Program-made: the position numbers and the translations under genes
The notes under the pieces: generated by a model
Database searches by the model: none
What the model was told of the DNA's origin: nothing
What the model saw: the letters and a program-made list of their open reading frames with translations, nothing else
NCBI GenBank assembly: GCA_910588035.1
Contig: CAJUPY010000025.1
Coordinates: 1 to 32,447, forward strand
Length of the DNA: 32,447 bases
From: an uncultured Muribaculaceae bacterium
GTDB taxonomy: Bacteria; Bacteroidota; Bacteroidia; Bacteroidales; Muribaculaceae
Direction: 5' to 3'
In this document: positions 1-9,168 of the stretch, piece after piece
How the letters are laid out: every line of letters begins with the position of its first letter
Position numbering within the stretch: position 1 is the first letter of the stretch

Positions 1-47
1 GACGAATAATCTTCTTACCTTAAATCTAATACCATGAAAAACTGGTG

Positions 48-77
48 CAAAGGTAAGAATTTTATGAATAACCGCAA
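48..77 (-). promoter_or_regulatory. Bacteroidota-type promoter facing left, for a gene outside the window
   Basis: On the minus strand TACCTTTG (55 to 48) matches the -7 consensus TAnnTTTG, and TTG (77 to 75) lies 19 bases upstream, the usual -33 spacing. No coding region starts between here and base 1: the first minus-strand ATG, near base 35, hits a stop after six codons. The promoter therefore probably serves a gene beyond the left edge, divergent from the GH2 gene. Confidence 0.6.
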
Positions 78-174
78 TGTCTTATGCATAGAATATTCAT
101 TCAATTAACCTAATTTAACATTATAACCAATTATATCGCATAATTATCCAATAAACATACAATATTTTATATCA

Positions 175-2604
175 ATGTTCTATCGTAACCTTAAATCATC
201 ACTCGCCTTGACCGCCATAGTAGCATTTCAAATGGCAGGCCAGAGAACAGAGACCACGCTTAACGACGGGTGGCAGTTTACAAAGGGCACACCGTCGGCC
301 GAGAGTCAATGGCAGACAGTCAGAGTGCCACACGACTGGGCTATCTACGGTCCGTTTGACCGTAACAATGATCTTCAGACAGTAGCTGTCGAACAGAACG
401 GCGAGAAGACCAAGACTGAAAAAACAGGACGCACCGGCGGACTGCCATTCATCGGAAAGGGATATTACAAGACCACATTCAACGTAGCCGACACGACCGG
501 ACGCTCAGTCGCCCTTCTCTTTGACGGAGCCATGAGCAATGCCCGCGTAAAGGTAAACGGACATGAGGTCATCTACTGGCCCTATGGCTACAACTCTTTC
601 TCGGTTGGCGTTGACAGTGTCGTGAAACCGGGAGTCAACGATCTCGAGGTCTCGCTTGAGAACTATGAGCGGGCATCACGATGGTATCCCGGAGCCGGAA
701 TCTACAGAAACGTACATGTGATTGAGACAAACCGTGTCCACATTCCGGTCTGGGGAACTCAGATCACCACACCACATGTCGACCCGCAACTGGCATCGGT
801 CAATATCAGATTCAAAATCGACGGCACCGTCAACAATCAGCGGCTTCAGATCGCCACAGAGATTCTCGATTCCGGTCGTAAAGTCGTGGCGGCCGACACT
901 GTTCCGTTTGTGGCACGCGGCCAGGAGGCATTCATGAATCTGACCGTTAAGAACCCCGACCTGTGGTCGCCGGAGAACCCCGCGCTATACACCGCCGTCA
1001 CCACGGTCAGTTCCGACGGCAAGACTCTCGACACCTACCGGACGCGTTTCGGCATCAGATCAATCGAATACATTCCTGAAAAAGGTTTTTTTCTCAACGG
1101 AAAACCCGAAAAGTTCAAAGGAGTATGCAACCACCACGATCTTGGCCCTCTCGGTGCGGCAGTCAACCGTTCGGCACTTCGCCACCAGCTTGAAATTTTG
1201 AAAGACATGGGTGTGAACGCGATCAGAACGTCACACAACATGCCTGCGCCCGAGCTTGTGGAATTGTGTGACGAAATGGGTTTCATGATGATGATCGAAC
1301 CGTTTGACGACTGGAGCCACAGGCCGAAATCGCCCAATGGCTACGGTGCGGTTTTCAAAGAATGGGCTGAACGCGATGTCACCAACATGGTTGAACACTA
1401 CCGCAACTCACCCTCTGTCGTGATGTGGTCGATCGGCAATGAGGTCCCGAGCCAGGGAGCGGCAGTCGGAATGAGTGAACTTCAGATGCTTCAGAATCTG
1501 GTTCACCGCCTCGACCCGACACGCCCTGTGACATGTGGCATGGACCGCATCGACATCGTGCTCAAGAACGGTTTTGCAGCCGCACTCGACATTCCGGGCT
1601 TCAACTACAAACCTCAGCACTATGAGCGCGCATACGAGATGCTGCCACAGAAACTCATTCTTGGTTCCGAGACCGCATCGACCGTCTCCTCGCGCGGAGT
1701 ATACCATTTTCCGGTGGAATATAAGGTCAAGAAAAACGTAACCCACCCCGACCACCAGTCGTCGAGCTACGACACCGAGTCTTGCTCATGGGCCAACACC
1801 CCCGAATATGACTTTTTGATGGACGAGAAACCGTGGGTGATAGGTCAGTTTGTGTGGACCGGATTTGACTATCTTGGCGAACCGTCACCTTATGATACCG
1901 ACGCATGGCCAAACCACAGTTCGGTATTCGGCATTGTCGATCTCGCTTCACTGCCCAAAGACCGTTATTATCTCTACAGGTCACAATGGAACACCTCATC
2001 TCCGACACTCCATGTTCTCCCCCATTGGAATTGGCCCGACCGCGTCGGCAAAGTGACTCCGGTCTATGTCTACACAAGCTATCCCGAAGCCGAGCTTTTC
2101 ATCAACGGAGAGAGTCAGGGACGCCGTCACAAAAATGACTCGACCATGCAGACACGATATCGTCTGATGTGGAACGACGTGGTCTACCGTCCCGGCGAGT
2201 TGCGTGTCGTCGCCTACGATGCAGAAGGCAAACCGGCTGATGAAAAAATCGTGAAGACAGCCGGAAAGCCCTACGCGCTAAAGCTGACGCCCAACCGCAA
2301 CGAGGCGGTTGCCGACGGTGACGAACTTGTCTACTTCACAGTTCAGGTCGTTGACAAAGAGGGCAACATCGTTCCGACCGATTCGCGGCGCGTCAAGTTC
2401 GCCGTCGTTGGCGAAGGATCGTTTGAAGCTACCGCCAACGGTGACCCGACATGCCTGCTCCCGTTCCAGAACCCAGAAATGGATCTTTTCAGCGGCGCTG
2501 CCACCGCAATTGTCAGAACCACCGGCAAACCCGGATCAATTACTCTCAAGGCAACAGCAAAGGGACTGAAACCGGCCACCGCCACCGTGACCTCAAAACA
2601 TTAA
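175..2604 (+). CDS. GH2 family beta-galactosidase-like glycoside hydrolase, exported
   Basis: An 809-residue retaining glycosidase. An N-terminal signal sequence (about residues 1-22, MFYRNLK then a hydrophobic run ending near MAGQ) sends it to the periplasm. Order of domains: GH2 sugar-binding jelly roll (about 25-190), Ig-like domain (195-300), TIM barrel (305-590), then a DUF4982-like and a GH2 C-terminal Ig-like domain (625-809). The acid/base glutamate is E423 in WSIGNEV and the nucleophile is E499 in LGSETAS; the 76-residue spacing equals that of E. coli LacZ (E461/E537). Exact substrate cannot be read; beta-galactosides are most likely, but related enzymes act on other beta-linked sugars. 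It stands alone, with no SusC/SusD pair or regulator beside it, and the 174 bases upstream hold no clear TAnnTTTG box in its direction. A terminator follows about 100 bases downstream. Confidence 0.9.
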   Translation: MFYRNLKSSLALTAIVAFQMAGQRTETTLNDGWQFTKGTPSAESQWQTVRVPHDWAIYGPFDRNNDLQTVAVEQNGEKTKTEKTGRTGGLPFIGKGYYKTTFNVADTTGRSVALLFDGAMSNARVKVNGHEVIYWPYGYNSFSVGVDSVVKPGVNDLEVSLENYERASRWYPGAGIYRNVHVIETNRVHIPVWGTQITTPHVDPQLASVNIRFKIDGTVNNQRLQIATEILDSGRKVVAADTVPFVARGQEAFMNLTVKNPDLWSPENPALYTAVTTVSSDGKTLDTYRTRFGIRSIEYIPEKGFFLNGKPEKFKGVCNHHDLGPLGAAVNRSALRHQLEILKDMGVNAIRTSHNMPAPELVELCDEMGFMMMIEPFDDWSHRPKSPNGYGAVFKEWAERDVTNMVEHYRNSPSVVMWSIGNEVPSQGAAVGMSELQMLQNLVHRLDPTRPVTCGMDRIDIVLKNGFAAALDIPGFNYKPQHYERAYEMLPQKLILGSETASTVSSRGVYHFPVEYKVKKNVTHPDHQSSSYDTESCSWANTPEYDFLMDEKPWVIGQFVWTGFDYLGEPSPYDTDAWPNHSSVFGIVDLASLPKDRYYLYRSQWNTSSPTLHVLPHWNWPDRVGKVTPVYVYTSYPEAELFINGESQGRRHKNDSTMQTRYRLMWNDVVYRPGELRVVAYDAEGKPADEKIVKTAGKPYALKLTPNRNEAVADGDELVYFTVQVVDKEGNIVPTDSRRVKFAVVGEGSFEATANGDPTCLLPFQNPEMDLFSGAATAIVRTTGKPGSITLKATAKGLKPATATVTSKH

Positions 2605-2704
2605 GCAAAACAAACTCGGTTCAAAATATCAAATTATACAGAATCGTGTCAATGAACTCAAACACGAAGGTGTGTTCTGATTTTCATTTTACTGACATAG
2701 AAAA

Positions 2705-2735
2705 AGGGTGTATCATCGATTGCGTGGTACACCCT
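2705..2735 (+). terminator. Probable intrinsic terminator after the GH2 gene
   Basis: AGGGTGTA (2705-2712) pairs perfectly with TACACCCT (2728-2735) around a 15-base loop, followed by the T-rich stretch CGTTTATTCTG. It lies 100 bases past the GH2 stop and about 100 bases before the trkA promoter. With that promoter it accounts for most of the 302-base gap; I see no gene there. Confidence 0.6.
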
Positions 2736-2837
2736 CGTTTATTCTGTAAAACACGAAACGCATGCAATCATATTCTTTCCCTCCCTGAATTTCACAATTA
2801 TTAAAGCAGACATTCAGTAAATTCCATATCAAAAGTT

Positions 2838-2845
2838 TACCTTTG
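2838..2845 (+). promoter_or_regulatory. Promoter -7 box for trkA-trkH
   Basis: TACCTTTG is a perfect TAnnTTTG element 61 bases before the trkA start, predicting a leader of roughly 55 bases. No good TTG box stands at the usual distance upstream, so the -33 part is weak or absent. Confidence 0.55.
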
Positions 2846-2906
2846 TGCGATATTTTCCGTTAGACTTACTATCGGGATATCACCTTGAAAGCATCAACCA
2901 GGTCAC

Positions 2907-4241
2907 ATGAAAATACTTATTGCAGGCAGCGGAGACACCGGCACTCATCTTGCCAAGATGCTTGCTGATGAAAATCAAGAAGTTATTCTGATGGGATCAG
3001 ACAAAGATCATCTCGACGGATTGGACTCACTGTGCAACATAATGACCGTCGAAGGCAATCCGGAATCGGTAGACGACCTCATCAAGGCCGGGGCCGGCAA
3101 GGTAGATCTGTTCGTAGCCGTCACCCCTCATCAGTCTGTCAATCTGACATCTTCTCTTCTGGCAGCACATCTCGGGGCCGGAAAATGTGTAGCCAGGGTG
3201 GAATCGTGTGACACACTACGCGATAATATCAGCCGGTTGTTCTTCCGCAATGGAATTCAAACGCTTGTATATCCCGAACTTCTTGTGGCAGATGAAATCC
3301 TGACCTTCATGGAGCGCAACTGGATATCGAAATTCCTTGACATACACCCGGGACAGCTTAACATGGTGACAGTGAAACTGACAGAGTCGGCTCCTGTCAA
3401 CGGCAAAACCCTGAAACAGCTCTGGAGTGGTGAACATAATTTCCATGTGGCGCTTATCCGCCGTGGCAAAGAGCTGATCATACCCCATGGCGACGATTGC
3501 CTTTTACATGGAGACACGGTCTATTTCGTCGTGAAACCGTCTGACCTCATGAAAATTGCAGACGCGACAGGAAAAAGAGGAGTTGAAGTTAAAAACATCA
3601 TGATCACCGGAGGTGGAAAAATCGCCTCTATGATTTGTGAAAAAGGGGTGTCAAAATATAAATTCACGGTCATCGAGGCAGACCGCACGAGGGCACGCAG
3701 ATTTGCCGAACGTTTTCCTGAAGTAACCGTTGTCAACGCCAACCCATGTCAGTTGTCGGTATTGAGAGAGGAAGAAGTCGGTAAAATGGACATCTTCATA
3801 GCTCTCACCGATAGCGACGAGACCAATATTGTCAGCTGCATGGTGGCAAAGGAGGCCGGAGCAAAGAAAACAGTTGCCCAGATTGAAGACCTCTCATATA
3901 TAACTGAAGTCGAGAATCTGTCGATCGACAAGGTTGTCAATAAAAAGCTAATAACATCTGGTGCTATACTGAGGCAGGTTCTGAACTCCGACATCAAAGT
4001 CGGCAGTCTTTTCTCCCTTGAAGACGCAGACGTTGCCGAGATTGAAGTGCTACCCGGTGCACGCATCGCCAGAACACAGATAAAGAATCTTAACCTGCCA
4101 CCGGAACTTACTCTCGGAGGTCTCATACGTCAAGGACAAGGTGAGATTATCATGGGTTCGACTCAGTTATGTCAGGGAGACAGAGTGTTGGTCATCTTTC
4201 GTCCCGGAGCTCTATTGAAAGTAAGAAGTCTTTTCAGGTAA
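2907..4241 (+). CDS. trkA: Trk potassium uptake system, peripheral NAD-binding subunit TrkA
   Basis: A 444-residue cytoplasmic gating subunit of the Trk potassium transporter. It carries two RCK units, each a Rossmann TrkA-N domain followed by a TrkA-C domain. The first nucleotide-binding loop is GSGDTG (residues 7-12) and the second GGGKIA (235-240), each after a hydrophobic beta strand, as in full-length TrkA of about 450 residues. TrkA binds NAD(H) or ATP and controls the TrkH pore. trkH follows 83 bases downstream on the same strand with no TAnnTTTG box between, so the two are probably one transcript. The start is the ATG at 2907, giving the expected MKILIAGSGDTG N-terminus. Confidence 0.95.
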   Translation: MKILIAGSGDTGTHLAKMLADENQEVILMGSDKDHLDGLDSLCNIMTVEGNPESVDDLIKAGAGKVDLFVAVTPHQSVNLTSSLLAAHLGAGKCVARVESCDTLRDNISRLFFRNGIQTLVYPELLVADEILTFMERNWISKFLDIHPGQLNMVTVKLTESAPVNGKTLKQLWSGEHNFHVALIRRGKELIIPHGDDCLLHGDTVYFVVKPSDLMKIADATGKRGVEVKNIMITGGGKIASMICEKGVSKYKFTVIEADRTRARRFAERFPEVTVVNANPCQLSVLREEEVGKMDIFIALTDSDETNIVSCMVAKEAGAKKTVAQIEDLSYITEVENLSIDKVVNKKLITSGAILRQVLNSDIKVGSLFSLEDADVAEIEVLPGARIARTQIKNLNLPPELTLGGLIRQGQGEIIMGSTQLCQGDRVLVIFRPGALLKVRSLFR

Positions 4242-4324
4242 AAAACCAATCAGGCCCACAGAGTATTCTCAGACAAAAAAACCGCGCATAAATTTTTTCT
4301 GATTCATTCTTTTTTCCGGCTACA

Positions 4325-5788
4325 ATGAAAGTTGAAATAGAATATAAATCGGTGCTTAAAGTGATAGGTTGGCTCATGATCGCACTGAGCCTAATGATGC
4401 TTATTCCCTTAGTGGTGGAAATATGCGTCGGGGGCAACGAATGGCCGGGATTTGTCTCAGCCATTTCCGGCAGTATCCTCGCCGGGGGCATATTATCATA
4501 CAAACTGAGGTTCCATAGATTGCTTATCGGCCGGCGCGAAGGTTTTATGTTGGTCAATCTTGTCTGGATTCTCTATTCGGCATTCGGTATGATTCCTTTC
4601 ATGATGAGCTCACAGCATCTGGTGATCAGTGATGCATTTTTCGAGACCATGTCTGGATTCACAACCACCGGAGCCACGACAATCGAAGATGTGGAATCAC
4701 TCGGAAAGGGAGTTCTTCTCTGGCGGTCAATGACGCAATGGATCGGAGGTTTGGGAATCATTCTTTTCATACTTGCAATCTTGCCCGCGCTCAACGAGAA
4801 CGGCGGAGTGCCGATGTTTAATGCGGAAACTTCAGGAATAACACATGAGAAGCTCCACCCGAGAATACGCAACACCGCAGCCACACTATGGACTGTGTAT
4901 ATCGGGCTGACATCGATACTGATTTTATTGCTCTGGGCCGGCCCGATGAATTTTTATGACAGCGTATGTCATGCATTCACCACAATTGCCACCGGAGGCT
5001 TTTCAACCCGTAACGCAGGAATAGAATATTGGAATTCTGATTACGTATACACAGTTCTTACAATATTCATGTTTCTCGGCGGGGTGAATTTCGCGTTGAT
5101 ATACCTGTTTTGCAAAGGCCGGTTCTCACGTCTGTTGAAAAATGATGTCTTCACGGCATATCTGACAACAATTGCCGTATGTTGTGTCGCTATCTCGCTC
5201 AGCCTGCTATCAGACGGAAAAACGCCCGGCATCTCTGATAACCTTGTCAAACCGCTGTTTCACGTGGTCTCGGCAATAACAAGCACCGGATTCGGATTGT
5301 CTGATTTCGCATCATGGGGTTCACTCTGTCTGCTGATCACTTTTCTGCTGATGTTTTCGGGTGGCTGCGCCGGGTCAACCTCAGGTGCCATCAAAGTTGA
5401 CCGTCTTGTAGCGACAAGACACAATCTGCTCAATCAGATAAAAAGCTCGCTATATCCCAACAGGGTGTATACCGTGAGAGTCAACGACGGGATAATCGCC
5501 CACCGTGGTCTTGACAGGCTGCACGCATTCATTCTCATCTATCTTGCGCTTGTCATTGCCGGGACTGCGGTGCTTACGGCATACGGAATGAATCTTGTCG
5601 ATTCAACATTTGCCGTAGTCTCATGCATCGGCAACAACGGATTAGGATATGGCGAGACAGCAGTATCCGGCGGATTCCACTATCTTGCCGACATACCGAA
5701 ATGGGTGCTTTCATTTCTGATGTTGGCCGGACGACTCGAACTCTTTTCGGTACTGGTGTTTTTTGTCTCTGCATTCTGGCGCAAATGA
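4325..5788 (+). CDS. trkH: Trk potassium uptake system, membrane pore subunit TrkH
   Basis: A 487-residue inner-membrane potassium channel-like subunit, many hydrophobic segments throughout. The four pore-loop repeats of the SKT superfamily are visible, each with its filter glycine: FTTTGAT (G116), IATGGFS (G224), TSTGFGL (G322) and NNGLGYG (G439). The C-terminus has the family-typical GRLELFSVLVF before FWRK. With TrkA encoded just upstream, the pair forms a complete Trk uptake system. It converges with the MFS gene, 50 bases apart, with no convincing terminator hairpin in that gap. Confidence 0.95.
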   Translation: MKVEIEYKSVLKVIGWLMIALSLMMLIPLVVEICVGGNEWPGFVSAISGSILAGGILSYKLRFHRLLIGRREGFMLVNLVWILYSAFGMIPFMMSSQHLVISDAFFETMSGFTTTGATTIEDVESLGKGVLLWRSMTQWIGGLGIILFILAILPALNENGGVPMFNAETSGITHEKLHPRIRNTAATLWTVYIGLTSILILLLWAGPMNFYDSVCHAFTTIATGGFSTRNAGIEYWNSDYVYTVLTIFMFLGGVNFALIYLFCKGRFSRLLKNDVFTAYLTTIAVCCVAISLSLLSDGKTPGISDNLVKPLFHVVSAITSTGFGLSDFASWGSLCLLITFLLMFSGGCAGSTSGAIKVDRLVATRHNLLNQIKSSLYPNRVYTVRVNDGIIAHRGLDRLHAFILIYLALVIAGTAVLTAYGMNLVDSTFAVVSCIGNNGLGYGETAVSGGFHYLADIPKWVLSFLMLAGRLELFSVLVFFVSAFWRK

Positions 5789-5838
5789 TGTCAATCACCC
5801 GGGCAGCAAACCTTTGCCTGTGCGACACGCCTCTCTTC

Positions 5839-7170
5839 TTATCGCTGTTTGAAAAAAATCGAGAAAGCAATGAGGAGTATGGCGGCATAGGCGGTGAAAA
5901 TAAGCCACACCGATTGCCAGTCGCCCATGAAACTCCGCATACCGCCCGTCACCTCCCAGCGGCAGAATGTGTTGACGACGGCTCCGGCAGCTATCATTCC
6001 GAGACTCGATCCCACACCCCGCGACATCATGATCATGAAACCCTGGGCAGCCGACTTGTCGGCCTGAGGAGCCTGTCGGTCGATGAAGAGTGCGCCGGCG
6101 ATGTTGTAGAAATCGAACGCCACACCATAGACTATCATAGCCGAGACAATCAGCCATAGACCGTCACCGGTATTTCCGAACGCGAAACTGATAAAATTGA
6201 TGACCCATGCGCCGATCGCACACATAATGGTTTTCTTAATTCCGATGCGTGCGAGAACACAGCCGACGGGTAGAATCCAGACAGCCTCTGAAATTTGAGA
6301 CAGCGATGTGAGCAATGTCGCGTTAGACGCACCGAAAGTCGTGGAAAACTCCGGCATAGCCCTGAAATGAGTGAGATAGGGCGTCACATAGCCGTTGTTG
6401 ATCTGCAATGCCACTCCGATGAACATCGCGAACAGAAAAAAAGGCAGCAGCTGGGGCAACGCAAGCAGTCTGAACGAACCGATCACCGGCATTGCACGCC
6501 ACCCTTTAAGCCGGCTGTCTGCTGAATTTCTCATCGGTGGCACATCAGGAAGAGTGACGGCATAGAGAGCGGCGATAACTCCGGTGACGGCCGACGCGCA
6601 AAGCTGACCTGCCGTGTATTGCAGGCGCGACATGGCGTGGGGATGTGTTTCTGAAAGCGTGAAACCGAACGATCCGTCGGCGACCCAGAGAGAATTGACC
6701 AGCCACATCATGGCGACAAAGCCGATCGTACCCCATATTCTGATCGACGGGAATGCTTTTACAGGATCGATTCCCGATTGTTTGAGGTTGGCGAAACATG
6801 TTGAATTGCACAACGCGACTGTCGGTGCGAAAAATGCCGACGAGAGGGCAAACAGCGCGAACAACGGCCAGAATCTCACCTCGACGGCCGTCACGGCATA
6901 GCCCCAGACGGCAAACATGAACAACGCCGACAGAAAATGACACAGCCCGAGCATACGCTGTGCCGGAACATAGCGGTCGGCGACTGCTCCGGCCAAGGCT
7001 GGCATTATCAATGCTGAAAAACCACCTGCGGCGTAAAACCACTGTATGTCGCGGCCCAGTCCCGACGATCCGAGAAACTGGCCCAGCGACACAAGATAGC
7101 AACCCCAGACAGCAAACTGGAGAAATGTCATCAACGACAGACGTGCAGACAGCATCTTCCTTTGAGCCAT
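5839..7170 (-). CDS. Nucleoside:H+ symporter family MFS transporter (NupG/XapB-like)
   Basis: A 443-residue inner-membrane transporter with about 12 hydrophobic segments. Features shared with E. coli NupG are FLQFAVWGCYLVSLG near the N-terminus, MPALAGAVADRY at the first cytoplasmic loop, and FPSIRIWGTIGFVAMMW in the middle. These place it in the nucleoside:H+ symporter branch of the MFS rather than in the sugar branches. Known members import nucleosides using the proton gradient; the actual substrate here is inferred. Its start is 10 bases downstream of the TonB receptor stop on the same strand, so the two are almost certainly co-transcribed and may handle the same compound across the two membranes. 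NHS-type transporters have been kept by Bacteroidota with varied substrates, so nucleoside specificity is not certain. Confidence 0.8.
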   Translation of the reverse strand: MAQRKMLSARLSLMTFLQFAVWGCYLVSLGQFLGSSGLGRDIQWFYAAGGFSALIMPALAGAVADRYVPAQRMLGLCHFLSALFMFAVWGYAVTAVEVRFWPLFALFALSSAFFAPTVALCNSTCFANLKQSGIDPVKAFPSIRIWGTIGFVAMMWLVNSLWVADGSFGFTLSETHPHAMSRLQYTAGQLCASAVTGVIAALYAVTLPDVPPMRNSADSRLKGWRAMPVIGSFRLLALPQLLPFFLFAMFIGVALQINNGYVTPYLTHFRAMPEFSTTFGASNATLLTSLSQISEAVWILPVGCVLARIGIKKTIMCAIGAWVINFISFAFGNTGDGLWLIVSAMIVYGVAFDFYNIAGALFIDRQAPQADKSAAQGFMIMMSRGVGSSLGMIAAGAVVNTFCRWEVTGGMRSFMGDWQSVWLIFTAYAAILLIAFSIFFKQR

Positions 7171-7180
7171 TGGTCAGGCA

Positions 7181-9046
7181 TTAAAATTTAATTTCGACTC
7201 CACCCATGACCGTAGCTCCCGGCATCGGACATCCATAGACAATCTCATAGTGTTTGTCGGTGAGGTTGTCGGCCTTGATCATAAGGGTGACAGGCGCATT
7301 GCCGGGAATGGTATATGATCCGCGAAGGTTGAGCAGCGAATAGTTGCTTTTGTCGGGTCCTCCGGTCTTGAGTCCCCAGATCGAGTTTGACTCGACTGTG
7401 AAAGACCAACGGTCGGGAGTATATGTCATCTGTGCCGACAGTTTGTTTTTCGGCGCGTAGAGCACATCGCCGTCGGTGTGGAGATAGCTGTAGTTTGCCA
7501 TAGCAGTGAGACGGGGGGTGATCATGTATGACAGATCGATTTCAAAACCTTTGTTGATAAACGAACCGATGTTCATGTTTCTCGGACGTCCGTCAACACG
7601 CTGCACCTGAATCATGTCTTTTCCGTCAATGAAATAAAGACTGATTCCACCGTTCAGCCGGTTATCAAGAGCCGACTGACGGATCTCGACCTCATAGTTG
7701 TAGAGATACTCCGGTTTAAGGTCGGGATTTGCCGGGGCATAGAGATAGAGCTCGCGTAGATTGGGCGCACGGAAACCTTTACCGAATGAGAACTTGAGCG
7801 AATTACCCGCAAACGGCTTCAGAATGAAACCGGCCTGGGGAACCCACTCGTTGCCATATTGCGACGAATGTTGCAGACGCACACCTCCGTTGATGTTGAC
7901 CATATCGTTGAAGAAGCCTTGCTGCATCATGACATATCCGGCCACCTCGTTTTCATGTGCCGTGAAATCACCATACTTGCTGTTGTCAGCTTTCTTGTAA
8001 TTCCAGGTGTGACCGCCCCAATGAACGAAGTCGATGCCGACAGAGATCTCGTTGCTCTTCCAGAGATTGAAATTCTGGAACGCGATCAAACCCATATTAT
8101 AATCGGTGGAGCGGAAAATATAGTCGGTAGGATCGGCATCGGGGGCATAACCATCATCTACATGATGCGAGCCCCAGTTGATATAGCTCTGGAAGCCACC
8201 CTTTGCAGGACCGAAATTGTCGTGGACAAAAACCGAGGCAGTTCCGCGGAAAATTTTGGTCCACATGCTGACAAGCGGATCTTGTATTGTTCCCGGATTG
8301 TTGGCTTTAGACTGGGTCATATCGACATTTGAGCCTAATTGCCAGTGGCTGTCGGCCTTGTATTGCAGCTGCAGATACTCGTTGGCGAGCCAGAAATCAG
8401 AGCCTGCACGGTTGCCGTTGCTGCGATCGACCTGACCAGCAGCGGTCGCGCCGAATTTTCCCTTGCGATAGGAAACGGCCGTGTTGAATTTCTGGGTCGT
8501 GAACGAGCCGAACATAGCACGTGAGCGACCTGACAACCCTTCTTTAGTGGCACGTTTGGTCACAATGTTGATCGAACCTCCCATTGCGTTAGAGCCGTAG
8601 AGCAATGATGACGGACCTCTCACGACCTCGACTCTCTCCACCCCGTTGGCGACATAGGTGTCGGGGAGCGAGTGGCCGAACACTCCGGCCCACTGCGGCT
8701 GACCGTCGATCATGAACAACACCTTGTTTCCCTGCCCGACTCCACGAATGCTTACCGACCCGGCCGAACCTCCCGAGACACCATAGCCTGCGAAACCACG
8801 TTCGCTGACAAAAAGACCCGGAATCTGATTCTGAAGCACCGGTAGAAGACTGCTCTGTCCGCTGTTCTCGATAGTCTCAGAGCCTACGGTCGAGACCGTG
8901 AGCGGAGTCAGTTCGACCGATGTCTTACGTGGTGCAATAACTTCGATTTCGGTGAGTTTGAGTGTGTCTGACATATTCACCGCCATTACCGGCAAAACGG
9001 CTGCCGACGCCAAGACAGTGGTAACAATTAGATTTTTGTTTAGCAT
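7181..9046 (-). CDS. TonB-dependent outer-membrane receptor
   Basis: A 621-residue outer-membrane active transporter. A signal peptide (about residues 1-22) is followed by a TonB-box-like stretch (EIEVIA, near 33-38), a plug domain (about 45-165) and a 22-strand-type barrel ending in the aromatic KF. Plug hallmarks are SIRGVGQGNKVLFMIDGQP, VERVEVVRGPSSLLYG and GGSINIVTK. FGKGFRAPNLRELY and the C-terminal region (KADNLTDKHYEIV) match the barrel of the BtuB/CirA/FepA type. It is short and lacks the N-terminal carboxypeptidase-like extension of SusC proteins, and no SusD gene is present, so a polysaccharide role is unlikely. The NupG-like transporter directly downstream suggests a small molecule, possibly a nucleoside; iron chelates or corrinoids cannot be excluded. 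Confidence 0.88.
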   Translation of the reverse strand: MLNKNLIVTTVLASAAVLPVMAVNMSDTLKLTEIEVIAPRKTSVELTPLTVSTVGSETIENSGQSSLLPVLQNQIPGLFVSERGFAGYGVSGGSAGSVSIRGVGQGNKVLFMIDGQPQWAGVFGHSLPDTYVANGVERVEVVRGPSSLLYGSNAMGGSINIVTKRATKEGLSGRSRAMFGSFTTQKFNTAVSYRKGKFGATAAGQVDRSNGNRAGSDFWLANEYLQLQYKADSHWQLGSNVDMTQSKANNPGTIQDPLVSMWTKIFRGTASVFVHDNFGPAKGGFQSYINWGSHHVDDGYAPDADPTDYIFRSTDYNMGLIAFQNFNLWKSNEISVGIDFVHWGGHTWNYKKADNSKYGDFTAHENEVAGYVMMQQGFFNDMVNINGGVRLQHSSQYGNEWVPQAGFILKPFAGNSLKFSFGKGFRAPNLRELYLYAPANPDLKPEYLYNYEVEIRQSALDNRLNGGISLYFIDGKDMIQVQRVDGRPRNMNIGSFINKGFEIDLSYMITPRLTAMANYSYLHTDGDVLYAPKNKLSAQMTYTPDRWSFTVESNSIWGLKTGGPDKSNYSLLNLRGSYTIPGNAPVTLMIKADNLTDKHYEIVYGCPMPGATVMGGVEIKF

Positions 9047-9098
9047 AATTGACGAAATATAGTTGTTAACGTGGTTGGTGAGAGAGTCAATTCTAAAA

Positions 9099-9106
9099 CA
9101 AAATTA
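9099..9106 (-). promoter_or_regulatory. Possible -7 box for the TonB receptor-MFS operon
   Basis: On the minus strand TAATTTTG (9106 to 9099) matches TAnnTTTG, 52 bases before the receptor start. No TTG lies at the usual distance upstream, so this is supported only by the -7 element. Confidence 0.4.
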
Positions 9107-9168
9107 AGATAATTTTTGTTGTATTGGTGCACTGTTTTTTAAATTTTACTAAAAATACACACCAAAAC

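Noticed and set aside
5623..6159. Plus-strand open frame of 178 codons across the end of trkH and the MFS gene
   Set aside because: It overlaps two well-supported genes, in another frame and on the opposite strand; its translation is low-complexity, rich in R and H, and lacks domain features.
9047..9168. Cobalamin riboswitch before the TonB receptor, as often seen with BtuB-type receptors
   Set aside because: Only 122 bases separate the divergent genes, too few for that riboswitch plus a promoter, and I see no B12-box-like core.
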